In this document: positions 1 through 11,967 of the stretch, in pieces
Position numbering within the stretch: position 1 is the stretch's first letter
How the letters are laid out: every line of letters starts with the position of its first letter
Assembly (NCBI GenBank): GCA_022828595.1
Contig: JAKGHH010000002.1
Coordinates: forward strand, 80,944,383-81,008,382
DNA length: 64,000 nucleotides
Source: Nelumbo lutea
Taxonomy: Eukaryota > Streptophyta > Magnoliopsida > Proteales > Nelumbonaceae
Direction of reading: 5' to 3'
The notes under the pieces: model-generated
Database searches by the model: none
Told to the model about the DNA's origin: nothing
What the model saw: only the letters and a program-made list of their open reading frames with translations
Translations under genes and position numbers: made by a program

Positions 1-692
1 GGAATTAAAACCTTTTGCAAACCTTATATATATATATTATCATATAAATATATTTTGCAAAACAAATCTCAAACAAGTTTGAAATCGACTGCCGGCAGTT
101 TAGTTTCCATCAGAGAGACTGTAGTCCCGATCATTCACTTTGTCCAACAAAGGGGCTGATCTTGTCACTATGATTACCCACTCAAGTGAATTCTCAGATT
201 GCCCCAATATACATAGGTTTTGACCCACAAAGGACCTCACTGATTGGCATGCAAAGGATCTCATTGATTGGCATATCAAAGACAACCCAATCCGACACCC
301 AATGCAGTACCATAATTGAGACTAGGGGTTGTGTAACTTTCCAGTTTTTCCCACCAGTCTCCAAGGTCCAGGACATAACTGGAATTTGGCTCGGGTTCAG
401 TGTTTCTAACAAACACGCACTGCATGTGCTTTGGGTCTAACCCTGGCAGTTGAAACATGCTACCTCAACCTTCTTGGCAGCACATTAGTGTCAACCTTGG
501 CAGGATAAAATTCCCCAAGTCTATCCAACGACTGAGAACATTCTAAACTACCGAGTCTCATAAGTGTCTAGTTTAAGGGTAATTACACAGAAACACACCA
601 ATTATAACATGAATCAATTGTGTACTTTATTCATTTACAATAAATGGATATGTACATCAATTTGATTGGAGCTAAGGGTATACTGTCTAACA
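1..692 (-). repeat. Truncated Ty1/copia LTR (copy 1 of a ~1.93 kb family)
   Basis: Left-truncated copy of an LTR family seen at least seven times in the window. It ends with TGTCTAACA at 692, the reverse complement of the family start TGTTAGACA, so the LTR reads on the - strand. Shared landmarks are the TA-rich stretch near 30-50, the block around 100-300 and the fragment near 360 that recurs in the copies at 13.3, 23.3 and 62 kb. The family is assigned to Ty1/copia because the copy at 61,990-63,926 is preceded, on its sense strand, by a copia-style polypurine tract. The rest of this copy lies left of the window. No protein coding capacity; the small ORFs in it are chance frames. Confidence 0.8.
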
Positions 693-1044
693 GGATTGGA
701 CCCTGTCCAGTCTAAAATCAATTCGGATGGATTGGATGGACCAACAAGACATATTGGATTGGATCTGATCCGTCCATAACAAATTTATATTGGATTGGCT
801 TGGATTAAGCCAATATCTGGGCCATTGATATACGATAAGAATGTGTGTCAATGGACTGGGTTTGGGTTGAAACCAATCTAAATCAAAATGATTTTGAACA
901 GATTTGGACGGCCCAAACATTGAATTGGACCAATCCAAATTGGTCCAAAACATTCGTTGGATTGGATTGGACCTGGTCCATTTATAATGGACTCACATTG
1001 GACTGGATCAGATTGAACCAAATCCAGTCCAATTGACACCCCTA
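693..1044. mobile_element. hAT-like non-autonomous element, right end
   Basis: About 350 bases of degenerate GGATTGGA / TCCAATCC motifs. The right end, read inwards, is TAGGGGTGTCAATTGGAC, the kind of terminus seen on many plant non-autonomous hAT elements. The left end is cut by the copia LTR ending at 692, so the second terminal repeat and the target duplication cannot be tested. The composition is unlike the flanks. Superfamily call rests on the terminus alone. Confidence 0.5.
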
Positions 1045-1052
1045 CCCCCAAC

Positions 1053-2035
1053 GTTTAGTGCCTTATGTTGAGAAGTATTTCATGGGAATGCTAATAATGT
1101 TTTGTTGCAAAGAAGGAAACCTAATTTTGGTTTATCTTCTAACTGGTGCTACTTGTGTGGGTTGAATGGTGAGACTGCATTTCACTTACTAATCTCCTGT
1201 TCACTTACCTCTTGTCTTTGGGAATAGTTCTTCTCTTTTTGGTTGTAAGTGAACTTATCCTGTTAGTCTAGACAAGTTTGATCTGAATACTTTCAGTTGA
1301 CCGAAAAGATGGAGAATCATGTGGAGATGCACTGATGGAGCTTTGATTTGGAATGTTTGGGAGAAGAGAAACTCATTATTTTTGAGGACGAAAGGAGTAT
1401 CATAGAAATAATAATGATGAGGGTGACACATTTGGTAAAAACTTTGGAGTTTTTTAAGATTCCTTAGTTGATGCTATGTTTAACAATTGGAGAACAAAGG
1501 TGGGACCATTGGCAAGGAAGCAAGGGGTGGAAAAGAAGTGGTTGCCTCTGGAAGCTGGATTCTTGATGGTAGCAGCTTTGGAAATCTAGGCCCATCTAGA
1601 ATTGGGGGGGGGGGATAAGGAATGAAAAAGGCAGAATTATTGGCTGTAGTTTTTGGGGTGTGTAGAAGGCTAGGGAGATGGGGGTGGAGAAACTTGTAGT
1701 TGAAGGGAATTCAAAAATTGTAATTACCTGGTTGTTGAAAATGGAAAAGATTTTGTGGAATGCAGGAATGAGATCAAGAAGTCCAAGCATTTCATGCAGG
1801 ATATGGAATTGAAGGTTCGATGGTTGATGGGTCTGAAGATCAACAAATAGTTTTGCTGACTATCTTGCAAAGCAAGGAGTAAATAGGAAGCACTTGTTTT
1901 GGGTCATGTGGTAAATATTGCGCGGGGAAATACTAAGAGATTGTAAAGGGGTTTGGGATGTGTTGTATTGAATTTTATCTTGTTTTACTTCTTTGAGTTT
2001 CTTTAATAAACTTTTTTATTATTCATCAAAATATA
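1053..2035 (+). pseudogene. LINE (non-LTR) 3' remnant: zf-RVT and RNase H-like
   Basis: Near 1100-1230 the + strand can be read as a zf-RVT-type zinc motif at the C-terminus of plant LINE reverse transcriptases (C-x2-C spacing, then HLLISC). From about 1610 to 1890 broken frames resemble the plant LINE RNase H domain: GRIIGCSFWGV, then VEKLVVEGNSKIV, and a terminal ADYLAKQGV. Frameshifts and stops prevent any intact product. The tail near 1990-2035 contains AATAAA and a TTATTATTCATCAAAA-like end, usual for the 3' end of these elements. The 5' side, including the RT core, is missing; the hAT-like remnant abuts it. Confidence 0.6.
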
Positions 2036-2099
2036 AATAAATATAGCCCAAAAACCACCCCCTTCCTTCTGGCCTTTTGAACCTTCTGAACAAACAACC

Positions 2100-3560
2100 A
2101 CTTTCCATGTCTGTGACGAAAAGGAAGAGAGCTCGACTACAAGTCACCATAAGAGAAACTTATCTACTCGCTGATTAGGACTTGTCGTCTCCCTTTTCCT
2201 TTCATCGTAGTGTTCTCTTAGATTAAGAGGTTCAAATGTGTGCCTAAAACATCTAGATCGCTTGAACTTTCTCTTTTTTTTTTTTGTTTTTTGATGAATA
2301 TCGCTTAAACTTTCTCTTGTTCGAAACCCTTTTGAAACTATGCTTTGTAGAGAACTCTCCAACATTATTGATGAACATTGTCTTCGAAGCTTGGTCCACA
2401 ATCAAACCTTCACCATCTTTTCCTGCCCATGCTGTCTCTTCATCTTCTGAAATTCCAACTTTTTCCTTTTCTTTCATCTCCCTATTTCTCTCCCTTCTTT
2501 CTACTTTCATGTATCCTAGTCGATTTGCCTTTCCACCGATTCGCCCCACCACTTTTATTTCTCTTTGGAACTCTACTTTCATTGTCCATTATGTGGCCCA
2601 TGGTAAAGACCCCAACCAAACCATAAATTTTTTTGCTTCCTAAAATACTCTCATCTTCAACCTTGCGCCCTACCCCTTCAGTTTGACCAAGGTTCAAAGT
2701 ATCAGCGTATCAGCCTGTATTGGTGCTCCTTTTTGTGTTTATTTATTTATTTTTCAAAACCGGTTCAGAGGGGTCGGTTTAAGGCCTGGCTACCCTTTGA
2801 ACCATGGCCTGACCCGAAACACCCCCATTAGGGGCATATCGGGAAGGCCCCAATATGATACGTATCGACTGATACATATTGATACTTTGAACCTTGAGTC
2901 TGACTTTTTGTCTTCCCTCCATCACCAGAACTCAACCTGATCTTTTGGGTGTCTTCACAATTCCATATTTTTGATCCATCTCGTTGTGTAAGATCCTTCT
3001 ACGACCAATCTCGAGTTGAAAGATTCACCGATGAAACGGAGGGATAGGAAAGTAGGAACAAGGTGGATCTCTTCAAACTTGAATTAAGATACGAGCAGCA
3101 GAAAGGTTTCTCCATGATATTGTTCTAGGGTCAATGAATCTGAATCCACGTGCGTCTCCCACTATCTTAAAAGTTTGGAAGCTCCATGCGTGCAAGAGTA
3201 TGCTGAAAACAGTAATCCAGACCATATTCAGAGGATCCATATCCCCGATTGCTCTGACTAAAAGATTCCATCTCCTGATTCTGAGATCAGGTTCTTGAAA
3301 CTTATTCTGTTCACTCATAAGGATGTTGCTTGCCTCCTCGCTCTTGAAGATGAACAAGAAGAAACCAGCATTTTAGCTTCCTCATGTCTAAAGGTTTCTC
3401 AGGTCGCCATTCAGCAGCAGCCCACTCTTCGATCTTCTCCACATCTAGGTTGGAATTTACGAAACAACCGACCAAACTATGATTCAGCAGCCTGAGTCGA
3501 TCTGTAACTTCTTTATCCAGATTCAGCGTCACTTCCTTCCAAATCTTCTATCTCATAGTT
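2100..3560 (-). pseudogene. DUF4283-type protein pseudogene (LINE ORF1-like)
   Basis: Reading right to left, 3,532-3,311 encodes a segment with LLNHSLVGCF, an EWAAAEWRPE tryptophan region and FLLVHLQ; 3,357-3,073 in another frame continues with WITVFSILLHAW, IVGDARGFRFID and LSAARILIQV. This matches the plant DUF4283 domain (start, WVRI core, terminal ARI.V motif), usual in LINE-derived ORF1 or CCHC proteins. A frameshift separates the two halves. Lysine/glutamate-rich sequence continues to about 2,100 and is interrupted by the MITE at 2,688-2,896. I see no CCHC knuckle. It could be a retrogene rather than a LINE piece; it is not intact. Confidence 0.5.
2688..2896. mobile_element. Short MITE with CAAGGTTCAAAGTATC termini
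   Basis: Left end CAAGGTTCAAAGTATCAG and right end GATACTTTGAACCTTG form terminal inverted repeats of about 16 bases. Flanking 8-mers AGTTTGAC (2680-2687) and AGTCTGAC (2897-2904) agree at 7 of 8 positions, pointing to an 8-bp target duplication as made by hAT elements. Internal GTATC/GATAC motifs recur. It lies inside the DUF4283 pseudogene. The same termini occur on the larger element at 5,491-6,450. Confidence 0.65.
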
Positions 3561-4349
3561 GCTTCTACTATTATTCAGGAAGATGTATATGCCTCAAAAT
3601 ACAACTTATAGGTCCTTCTATTTACACCCAAACCCATGAGAAAAGCTGGCTTACCTCTGTACTTGGATCATGAGAAAAGCTGTCTTACCTTATCTACACT
3701 AAGTCTTCGTCTCCTTTCTACTCTCCAGGATTTTTCCTCAATGAAAGAAAGCATTTTTCATGTTTGAATATTCTGGATTTGTAGCCTTCCATAAGGTACA
3801 GGAAAAGGTGAATTATCAATTATGCCTGACTTTATACTTTATTGCCCGAGCTACAAATAAAAAGGGGTCATTATTCAATGTTAGTCCCAACTATCTGGGT
3901 TCCTGGAAGGGGTGGACTGGACCTAACTTCAGTATCTTTTGCACAAAGAGGTCATTTACTCGGACTTGCATTTTCAAACTTGTTAGCCTGAGATTTTACC
4001 ATTGCACCAAGCAATGGTCCTTTAGTTCCCAAATTACATCATCATCATCTTCATCATCATCGTCATCATCATGACAGAGGTGTAACACTAGAATTAGCAT
4101 CAGACCACTTAAATGGGTTACTAGATAAAATTGATATTTATAGGGTGCCATCCTTATACTTGGAGATCATGCTCAAGGTCTATATGTAAGTACCAAATGG
4201 TTAGATTTCACTTGTTGAGTTTTTACAGTGCCCAGTGTAGCAAGAGAAAGGTTAAATATGGTTTTCATTCTTCTACTGTTTATTAATACAACTTATGTTC
4301 ATGGATACTATTATGACTTTTTTTTCCCTTTTTTTTTCTTTCAATTCAG
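3561..4349. other. Gene-poor stretch upstream of RPF2 exons, with an ATC microsatellite
   Basis: No convincing coding exon seen. An imperfect (ATC)n / (CAT)n microsatellite occupies 4037-4073. The final ~50 bases before 4350 are T-rich and end in CAG, a 3' splice site for the next exon, so at least the right part is intron of the RPF2-like gene. I searched by eye for the missing N-terminal RPF2 exons here and did not find them. Confidence 0.5.
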
Positions 4350-5367
4350 TTTGGTTCCCACTCAAAGAAACGCCCCAATAATATAGTTATAGGGCGGACT
4401 TATGATCATCACATTTATGATATTGTTGAGGTTGGAGTGGAGAATTTCAAAACCATGGACTCCTTTTCATATGACAAGAAAATAGCTCCCCATGTGGGGT
4501 CAAAACCTTTCTTTGCTTTTATTGGAGAAGGTTTTGAAAGCATAGAAGAGCTGAAACATTTGAAGGAAGTTTTGCTCGACTTATTCAGGGGAGAGGTACA
4601 TAATATATTTCAAAATTTCCTTCTTCCTAACGATCAAGAAAGTACAAAACTGAATTAGTATGTTTCTGATTCATGCAGGTTGTAGAGAATTTAAACCTTG
4701 CTGGTGTAGACCGGGTATTTGTTTGTACAGCTGTATCCTCGAATAGAGTGTTCTTCACACACTGTGCACTAAGATTAAAAAGGTCAGGCACAATTGTTCC
4801 AAGGATGGAGCTGGTGGAAGTGGGCCCATCCATGGATTTAGTAATTCGGCGGCATCGTCTTCCCAACGACAGCCTAAGGAAAGAAGCCATGAAAACTTCT
4901 GCTGAAAAGCCTAAGAAAAAGGTTAATCACCAAGTCTTCTCTCTGAAATCCTCCATGCTTTGTGTTGGTTTGTGCACATGCATGTGCAACTATCTTTACT
5001 GTTGTACAGCGAAGCAGAGATGCTCAAGTGATGCGACTTGTTTTACCTTTTTCAGGAGAAAAATGTTAGCCGTGATGCAGTACAAGGAAAAATTGGGAAG
5101 ATATACATTCCAGATCAAAAGGTAGTGTTGTCTTCTGTATCTTCATATTTTCCTTCCTCTTCGCATGTTCATTGAATTAACCATGGTAGCTTGTAATAAA
5201 TTTGATTCTCACTGTCATTTTATTTATTTATTTTGCTCGACATCTAGGTCGGTGGTATGGCACTATCAAATAAGGTTAAGGGGCTAAAAAGGGAACGCCG
5301 TGAGTCCAAGTTGAGGAATAGTGCAGATGATCATAGATCAAAGAAGCAGAAGTCAGATTCTAATTAA
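4350..5367 (+). CDS. RPF2: Ribosome production factor 2 homologue (Brix domain), C-terminal four exons
   Basis: Four exons, all phase 0 with GT-AG borders, join into 224 codons plus stop: 4350-4595, 4679-4921, 5056-5121 and 5248-5367 (TAA). The product starts mid-domain with FGSHSKKRPNN and contains GRTYDHHIYD, KPFFAFIGEGFE and a lysine/arginine-rich tail ending KKQKSDSN, typical of RPF2. In yeast and plants RPF2 works with RRS1 to load the 5S RNP onto pre-60S ribosomes in the nucleolus. Family members are roughly 310 residues, so about 90 N-terminal residues are missing. Their exons should lie upstream on the + strand, but the preceding 4.3 kb holds transposons. Either the first intron is very long and starts left of the window, or this is a truncated copy. 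The four exons have no frameshifts or internal stops, which favours recent function. Only C-terminal exons are claimed. Confidence 0.88.
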
Positions 5368-5490
5368 TTGTGATTTCACTTTGTTGCAATCTTTAGGATG
5401 TAGTTGTCACTCATTGTGTTTCTTTTGGTTATGCTAGTATTTTATGTAATTTCTATTAAGTGAAATGAAGAGTAATTTAGGTAAACCATC

Positions 5491-6450
5491 CAAGGTTTAA
5501 AATGTCGAAATGTATCGGGCCGTATCGGCTGATACGTACCATTTTGATAAGAACCTGATACACGGAACACATATAAATCATTTGTTTCGTTTCTTTTCAT
5601 ATGTATTGGCCGATATGGGCCTGTATCGGGCTGTTTCGGATATGTATCAATTGATACGGGCCCGAAATAAGCTGTTACTAACCGAATTGATTCGGTTCTC
5701 TTTCTTCCATTAATTTTAATTTATATTTAATACCAAATCTCTCTCAATAATGTAGTTTCTTACTCCTATATTTATGTCTAACTTCTTCATTAATTAGTTA
5801 ATTAGTCTTATATTTAAAACAAATTTAAATTCAAATTTGAATTTTAGTGCTTAATTTCAATTCCCTCATTAATTCAATTAATTAATGATCGTCTCTCATT
5901 AATTCCGTTTAGTATAAAAACAACAAATGTTAGCAATAACAAGAATTGAACCTTGGTCGCTAGATTTTAATACCCATAACTTCGCCACTAAGCCACTTTG
6001 ATTTGTTTGTTATAATTAAATTTCATCTTTTCTTAGTGGTGCTTATTAATATATGTTGAAATTAATTATTAAAATGTATATATTAATAAATATTAAGATA
6101 AATTATATTGGTTATTTGAAAATTAATGTATATACATTCATATTTTAGTTCATTTTTGCTTTTTTTACTTTTTATTTTTTCATCATTTTCAACAGTTATT
6201 AATTATATCTTGATGTCACATTTTATATAAATGTTAAATTGTGGTTTTTTGCATTTAAATGACTTATTTATAATCGTATCAAACTTGTAAGTATTGCTAT
6301 TAATATATATATATATTTTTATGATTTATTTGAATTTCCTATGCGTATTTTGATTTTTCATTCGTATCTATGTATCTAAAACATATCTCGATACGTTTCT
6401 TAAAAATTGTCTTTCCGATACATTTTGCATTTTCGATACTTTGAACCTTG
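5491..6450. mobile_element. MITE-like element, larger relative of the 2,688 element
   Basis: Begins CAAGGTTTAAAATGTCG and ends CGATACTTTGAACCTTG, inverted repeats matching the 209-bp element at 2,688. Inside are repeated GTATCGG / CCGATAC motifs at both ends and a very AT-rich core with no coding capacity. It starts about 120 bases after the RPF2 stop, so it may lie in the 3' UTR or just beyond. The flanking 8-mers do not match, so the target duplication is unresolved. Confidence 0.55.
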
Positions 6451-7400
6451 GTTAAATTATCTAAGGTTCCTTCATTGGTAAATAATGTATGATATTTAGG
6501 GAAAGGATGATAGATGGGCATTCCAAAAGAGTTTGAGCTAGGCCGAACAATAAGAAAATTGGTTGAAGAAAAAGTGAGAAAAAGAGAATTAGTTGAACAA
6601 TCTATGCTTGTGCTCGTTGGGTTTAGCTTGGAGTAGAACAAACCAGACCGGTCCAAATTCAGTGTCAAGATATATGACAAATTCTTGTGAAAGGGAACAC
6701 TACCTTCAGATTGGAGTAGCAGTAGTTCTCATCCAAGGAAAGAAAAGCAAGGTAAAGAAATGGCCGGAGTTACCATGGAAGCCTATCACAATATGAGTGC
6801 TTCCCACCGAAACAAAGAAAATCCAGTCACATCAATGGCTAGAGCTTGCACTAAAGTAATTGCTTAGATTTATGAGAGTCCAAGTGATTCTCACCCAAAG
6901 AAAGAAAAGAAAGGCGATGCTATAGCCAAGTCCACCAAGAAAGCTGTTGATCGTTTGGCCAAATCCACTAAGAAAGAGTTATTCTCACCCAAAGATGGAC
7001 AAGCCTAGAAAAGCAATGGCCAAATCCACCATGAAAAGTAGCTGTTTCTAATAAAGGACATGGTAAGTTACTTCCAGTCTTCGTAATTGTCCTCTGCTTG
7101 CAGCACTGAAAAAGAAGAAGAAAGAGTGGGATCAACCTATTAATGATTGTTTTGAATTTTTAAAAGAGTATTTTAGGAATTTTAAGAAATATATTATTCA
7201 CGTGATATCACATGTGAACGGAGTGTGACAGAAAATTAACGGCAAGGGAGGTTTTAAACAATTGTCAAAAATGTCAAGAATACTTTTAGACAATATGTAA
7301 ACAGTAATGGTAGAGTTGGGCAATTTCCTAAACCATAGGGGTATATTAAGAAATTTGCCCTTTATTATTTGTCCTTTATTTAATTACATTACCATTAATC
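6451..7400. other. Unassigned region with a lysine-rich broken frame
   Basis: No recognisable gene. Around 6,720-7,010 the + strand reads as a lysine-rich sequence with repeated AKSTKK-like motifs and HPKKEKK / FSPKDG variants, broken by stops. The text at 7,330-7,372 resembles one terminus of a Mutator-like MITE (GGGCAAATTTCTTAATA read from the right), but I found no partner terminus. Confidence 0.25.
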
Positions 7401-7439
7401 TCATAACATCATATTTATTTCTCTTATATACTTTGAGAT

Positions 7440-7697
7440 GTTGTAGATCTATATTCAATAGTAAGGTTAATCATTGAGAACATATTCTTGATTAACTTTT
7501 AAGTCCATTGGATAAAAGCTTTATTTCGCTACATCTTGATTTAAACTAACAAGAAGGCTTAGATTCAATTTTTTGGGGAAAGATTTTAAGTTTAACCTTT
7601 TAGAGTTTAAGTTTTTTAAAATTATACCTAATTCACCACCCCTTGGGTAAGGACATTGGTCCCAACATGGGGTATGGGTTTGGGGGATGAGTGGGAC
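7440..7697 (+). repeat. SIRE-like copia 5' LTR end fused to PPT
   Basis: The tail near 7,556-7,667 (GGCTTAGATTCAATTTT, then CCACCCCTTG and final CATTGGTCCCAACA) parallels the end of the LTR closing at 12,698 (ATCATTGATCCCAACA). It is followed by only 30 bases, including a purine-rich GGTTTGGGGGATGAGTGGGA that looks like a polypurine tract, and then by the next LTR start at 7,698. So the internal region seems deleted between the end of a 5' LTR and the PPT. The left limit of this LTR remnant is uncertain. Confidence 0.45.
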
Positions 7698-8156
7698 TGT
7701 TAATCCTATGTGTTTTGATGATAACAAACATATTTAGAGTATTAATGGTGTATCTCAAAGTGTAACATCTTTAACAAGCTTCTTTATGCTTAAATTGGAT
7801 ATAAAGCTAGAATGTTACAAATGATCAAGTGGAAGCTCTGTTAAGTATCTATCTGTGCTTCAACATTACATCATCATCAACCTCTCTCTAGTTAAGGAAG
7901 CTCTAAGAAATCAAGCATCAAGGTTGTTTAAGAATTTAAAGGTTTTAGAGCCGCTAAAGATTGATATGCTACAATAATTCATCAAGGAGTCAAAATTTAT
8001 ATAACATGTTGTATTTATTTGGTTTTATATTTTATAGAACCTTGATGTAAATTAGTTGTATGATGCATCTCATAGATGCTAAAAAAGACTAAACTCAGTC
8101 ATCCATAGAAATCATAATCCTTTGAGTTTGGTTCATTGGATTTCCTAAGCTTAATT

Positions 8157-8773
8157 TGTTAGACAGTTTTGTATGCCCTTAGTTTCAATCCGATTTGATG
8201 TATTTTTGTTATTTATTGTAAATAAATAAAGTGCATATTTGATTCATGTTGTTTGGTATAATTCTGTGTAAGACCCTAAAATTGGACACTTATAGAGTCT
8301 CGTGTTAGTTTTAAATGTTCATAGCCGTTGGATAAGTCTGGGGAGATTTATCCTGCCAAGGCTGATACTGGTGTGCCACCAAGTGTTGGGATGGCTTGTC
8401 TCGGCCACTGGGGTAAGACCCAAGGCATGGGATTACTCGAATCCTTGAACCGAACAAGATTTTCAGTATTGCTCTGGACCTTGGAGACAGATGGGAAAAA
8501 CTGGAAAGTTACACCTGACCCCTAGACTCGATTATGACACTTCACTAGGTGTCGGATCGGGTTGTCTTAGATATGCCAATCAGTGAGATCTTTAGCGGGG
8601 ATCAAAACCTGGGTATGTTGGGACAGTCTGAGAATTCATCTGAGTGGGTGATCATAGTGACAGGATCAGCCCATTTGTCGGACAAAGGTAATGATCAGGA
8701 ATGCACTCTCTCTGATGGAAACCAAACTGCCAGCAGTTGATTTCAATCGTTGGAAATTTGTTTTGCAAAATTA

Positions 8774-8807
<34 letters not shown>

Positions 8808-10073
8808 TTGTACGATTTCAAATATATATATATATATTTGTATGAGTGGAGAGTGCGACACTATTCCTTACAACCGAAGGAGAGGTCCTCTCTTGTTGGG
8901 TAGTGCTTGATCATTAAGGGCTGAGAGGTCAAGTGTAAGACCATTTAGGATAATACCTGATGGGCTAATCTTGCACCTGCCCACAGTCCCTGGGTTTTTA
9001 TAAGATGGCTTGACCCAGGGACCACTTAATGTAAGTGTTGGGCCCATAGGGTCCATGTGATGGGCTTAGGGGTTCATTGAGCTTTTCAGTGAATTCGGCT
9101 TGGCCGAACCCATGTGGCTGGTGTGTGGATCAATGCTTGAGTCCCACGCCATACAAAGAAGCCCAACTGGGTAGCAGATTGGAAACTAGTTAAGCACTGA
9201 ACACTTAATAGGCCAAAAGCCCATTTCGAGCTGGGCTGATGTGATCACCCATCTATGGGGCGAATTTGGGATTAGAGTTAGCAAAAGGATTGGGCCTTTG
9301 ACCTTATCCACTCTGGGAGACCAAATTCAAATCAGATTTGAATCTGGTAACCTCCTGATAAGATCAGGAGTAAGCTAACTTAATCTGCAGATAGGATTAA
9401 GATAATCCCCTATCCAAATACTGATTTGGATTGGGATAACTCCTAATTTAGGAGGTTTCTTAATCAAGAAGAAAAGAGGAGAAACCAGAAGAGAAAAAAA
9501 AAGAGATTTTCAAACCAAGGGTTCAAGCAAGAAAGCATCCTGCGAACTGAGATTAGATCTCATACACACTCTAGAGAGAAGAGAAGCAATTCAACCATTT
9601 TCATCCCAGAAGTTCTCCTCCAGCCGCTGCCATTCCTTCTTGCAAGATTTGATATTTGCAGAAGAAAGAAATCAAGAAATCAATTATTGACATCAGTCTT
9701 GTAGAAAAGACTGTAAAAGATTTGGTGCTTAGAGTTTCCAGAGGGTTCTTGAGAAGGATCCAGTGTGTAGGACGCACTCTGCTGGTTCCGTTCCACCTAC
9801 AGCTGTGTCATCTTTAGCAGGAGCAGATCTTAGTGTCCTCTTTGGGCGTGAACACCAACTTTGGGAGATACTGTTTCTTTGGATCAAGTATAATCTTCCC
9901 TTTTTTTTGTTTAGATCTGGTTCGATTATGGTTCAAATAGGATCATTGAATATTGTATTCTAAATTTAGGGAATACGATTCCCAGTTGGGAGAAGGTAGG
10001 AAAATTTTTGAAATTCACCCACCCATTCGGCAATCTTTTTGGCATCCATAAGATAGATCCTACCATTCTTTCA
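8157..10073 (+). mobile_element. Copia-family solo LTR (copy 2), + orientation
   Basis: Full-length 1,917-base member of the TGTTAGACAG family, starting TGTTAGACAG and ending CCATTCTTTCA. Flanking 5-mers TAATT (8152-8156) and TAATC (10074-10078) differ at one position, fitting a mutated 5-bp target duplication. There is no polypurine tract or primer site beside it, so it is a solo LTR. It includes a (TA)n tract at 8,780-8,840. Inserted in the SIRE-like LTR, in the opposite orientation to the other copies. Confidence 0.8.
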
Positions 10074-11406
10074 TAATCATGCTACAAAACACAGTAAAAC
10101 ATCTTTGAAAGCCAAAGGAAAAGTTTCTAAAACCTCTTGGAAAAATGTGTCAAGGTTTCAAAGTGTTTAGGTTGTTTGCCAATCAAATTGGACCTAATTG
10201 TGAGAAGTAGTTGAATACTCTAGATTTATATATCGGTTAACTATGATGGTCGAGGCATGCATAGCCAAAATTGTGAGACGTAATCAATTTCCCATATTCA
10301 TGTGTTGATTAACTATGACAATTGAGGCATGCAAATTTCCTACTCTTAGAAGATGTGTTGACTAGTAGTGAACATGTGTTGACTCACTCAAATTGGATGA
10401 GTTCATAGGCTTACAAGTTGACTGATAAGTAGAAACACTTGACTAAGGAGAAAAAAGATTCTTTCCTTTGTATTGTAGTAGATTGTTAGAATGTTACTTG
10501 ATCTTAATCCTTTATAAATAGTGGTTCTTAGCTTGATTTAAAACAAGTAAAAAAAAGATCAAAGTTTGTGAAAAAACAACTAGTACTTTTACTTGTACAT
10601 ATTGTAAATAGTTGTTTTTTAGAGAGAGCAAGCTAGAGTTAGAGTCTTTTTGAAGGAGATTCTTGAGTTTCATCAGTTTTAGAGGTGAGTTTTGTTGAAG
10701 GCATTGAGTCATCCTCACCCATTTGTTGATCTCTCTCCCTCTCTCTATGAGCATTTATGAATACTCTAGCAATTTTTTAGTTTGAATTATAATTGTTTAT
10801 ATTTACCTAATTACCTATCAAGAGAATGCTCTTGCATTGTAAACATGCTCCTATGTTTATTAGTGAAACATTTTTGAGCAGGTAGAAGTTGAACACCATT
10901 AAGGTCTTGTTGGCTTCTATGTTAAGTCCAACTACAAGGTCTTGTAGGCACTTGGAAGCTCTCTTGGTTTGGGTCTTGTTGGCACTTGTGTAAGTCCAAC
11001 TAGAAAAGGCATTGCAAGCACCTTTGAAGTCCTACTAGTTAAAGGCTTAGCTGGTGCTCAAGAAGTCCAATCAAATAGTAGAACTCCTTAGTGGTGGTCT
11101 AAGGTAAAGGATGTAGGTAGGGTTGTCTGAACCTTTATAAAAATATTATGTGCCTCTTGTTTTTGGTTCTTTTCTTTTAAAATTATAGTTTATTTTATTT
11201 GCACTAACTATCTAAACATTGCAATACTTGAAACCTTGAGATCTTATAGATTTACATTTTTTTTTTTTTTTGTCTTCTTTTTTATCTACAAGATAAAAGG
11301 AAGGTCATTGCAGTTTGAGTTTTAACTTTACTAATAATGCTAACTGTTTTGTTTATTATTTTGTTGTTTACTTTTATTGTTCATTTGCATTCTTGCATAA
11401 TTTATT

Positions 11407-11967
11407 GGGTAAATTACAAAGACCCCCTTGTACTTTAATTTGCAACAAAGACCCCCCTGAACTTTAGTAGTTAGACAAAGACCCCCCCTATGTTACCGCT
11501 TCATCAGTTAACTTCGAAAAAGATTCTCATATGACTATTTAAAGTTTTCCAAATGCCAAAACTACCCTGTTCTAATTTATTTTATCATTTTCTTTAATTT
11601 ATGAGATTGTCTTACTTTGCTTTTTACACTTTGTACTGTTGATTGTCTTCTCCAATGGAGAAGATTCATTTATAGAAAGAGATCAACAACATGAAGCCAG
11701 AAAATTAGAGTATGTTGTTTTCTTGATCGCTTTGTTGAAGCAACATATCTTCATTTGGGTGAGTTTGGTTTTAAGAAAAAATGGCAAGAAAAAGAAAATA
11801 GAAAAGGTTTAGTGTGGTATTTTGGTAATTTAATGACTTTTATCATCTGACTTAACGACCGAGGGGGTATTTGTCACAATGTAAAAGTTCAGGGATTTTT
11901 TCATCACAAATGTATAGGGGTCTTTGTCACCAACCCCATAGTACAAGGGGGTCTTTGTAATTTACCT
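11407..11967. mobile_element. Mutator-like non-autonomous element with 9-bp TSD
   Basis: 561 bases. Left end GGGTAAATTACAAAGACC; right end, reverse-complemented, AGGTAAATTACAAAGACC. Perfect 9-bp direct repeats TAATTTATT flank it at 11398-11406 and 11968-11976, the duplication length expected of Mutator-like elements. Both ends carry repeated CAAAGACCCCC motifs. No coding capacity. Its termini resemble those of the Pack-MULE at 16,025, so both may answer to the same transposase family. Confidence 0.85.

Noticed and set aside
2284..2643. 119-codon + strand ORF with hydrophobic stretches
   Set aside because: Reverse complement of the lysine/glutamate-rich tail of the DUF4283 pseudogene.
8652..8861. 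Tyrosine/isoleucine-rich ORF over the TA tract
   Set aside because: Translation of a (TA)n microsatellite within a copia LTR.
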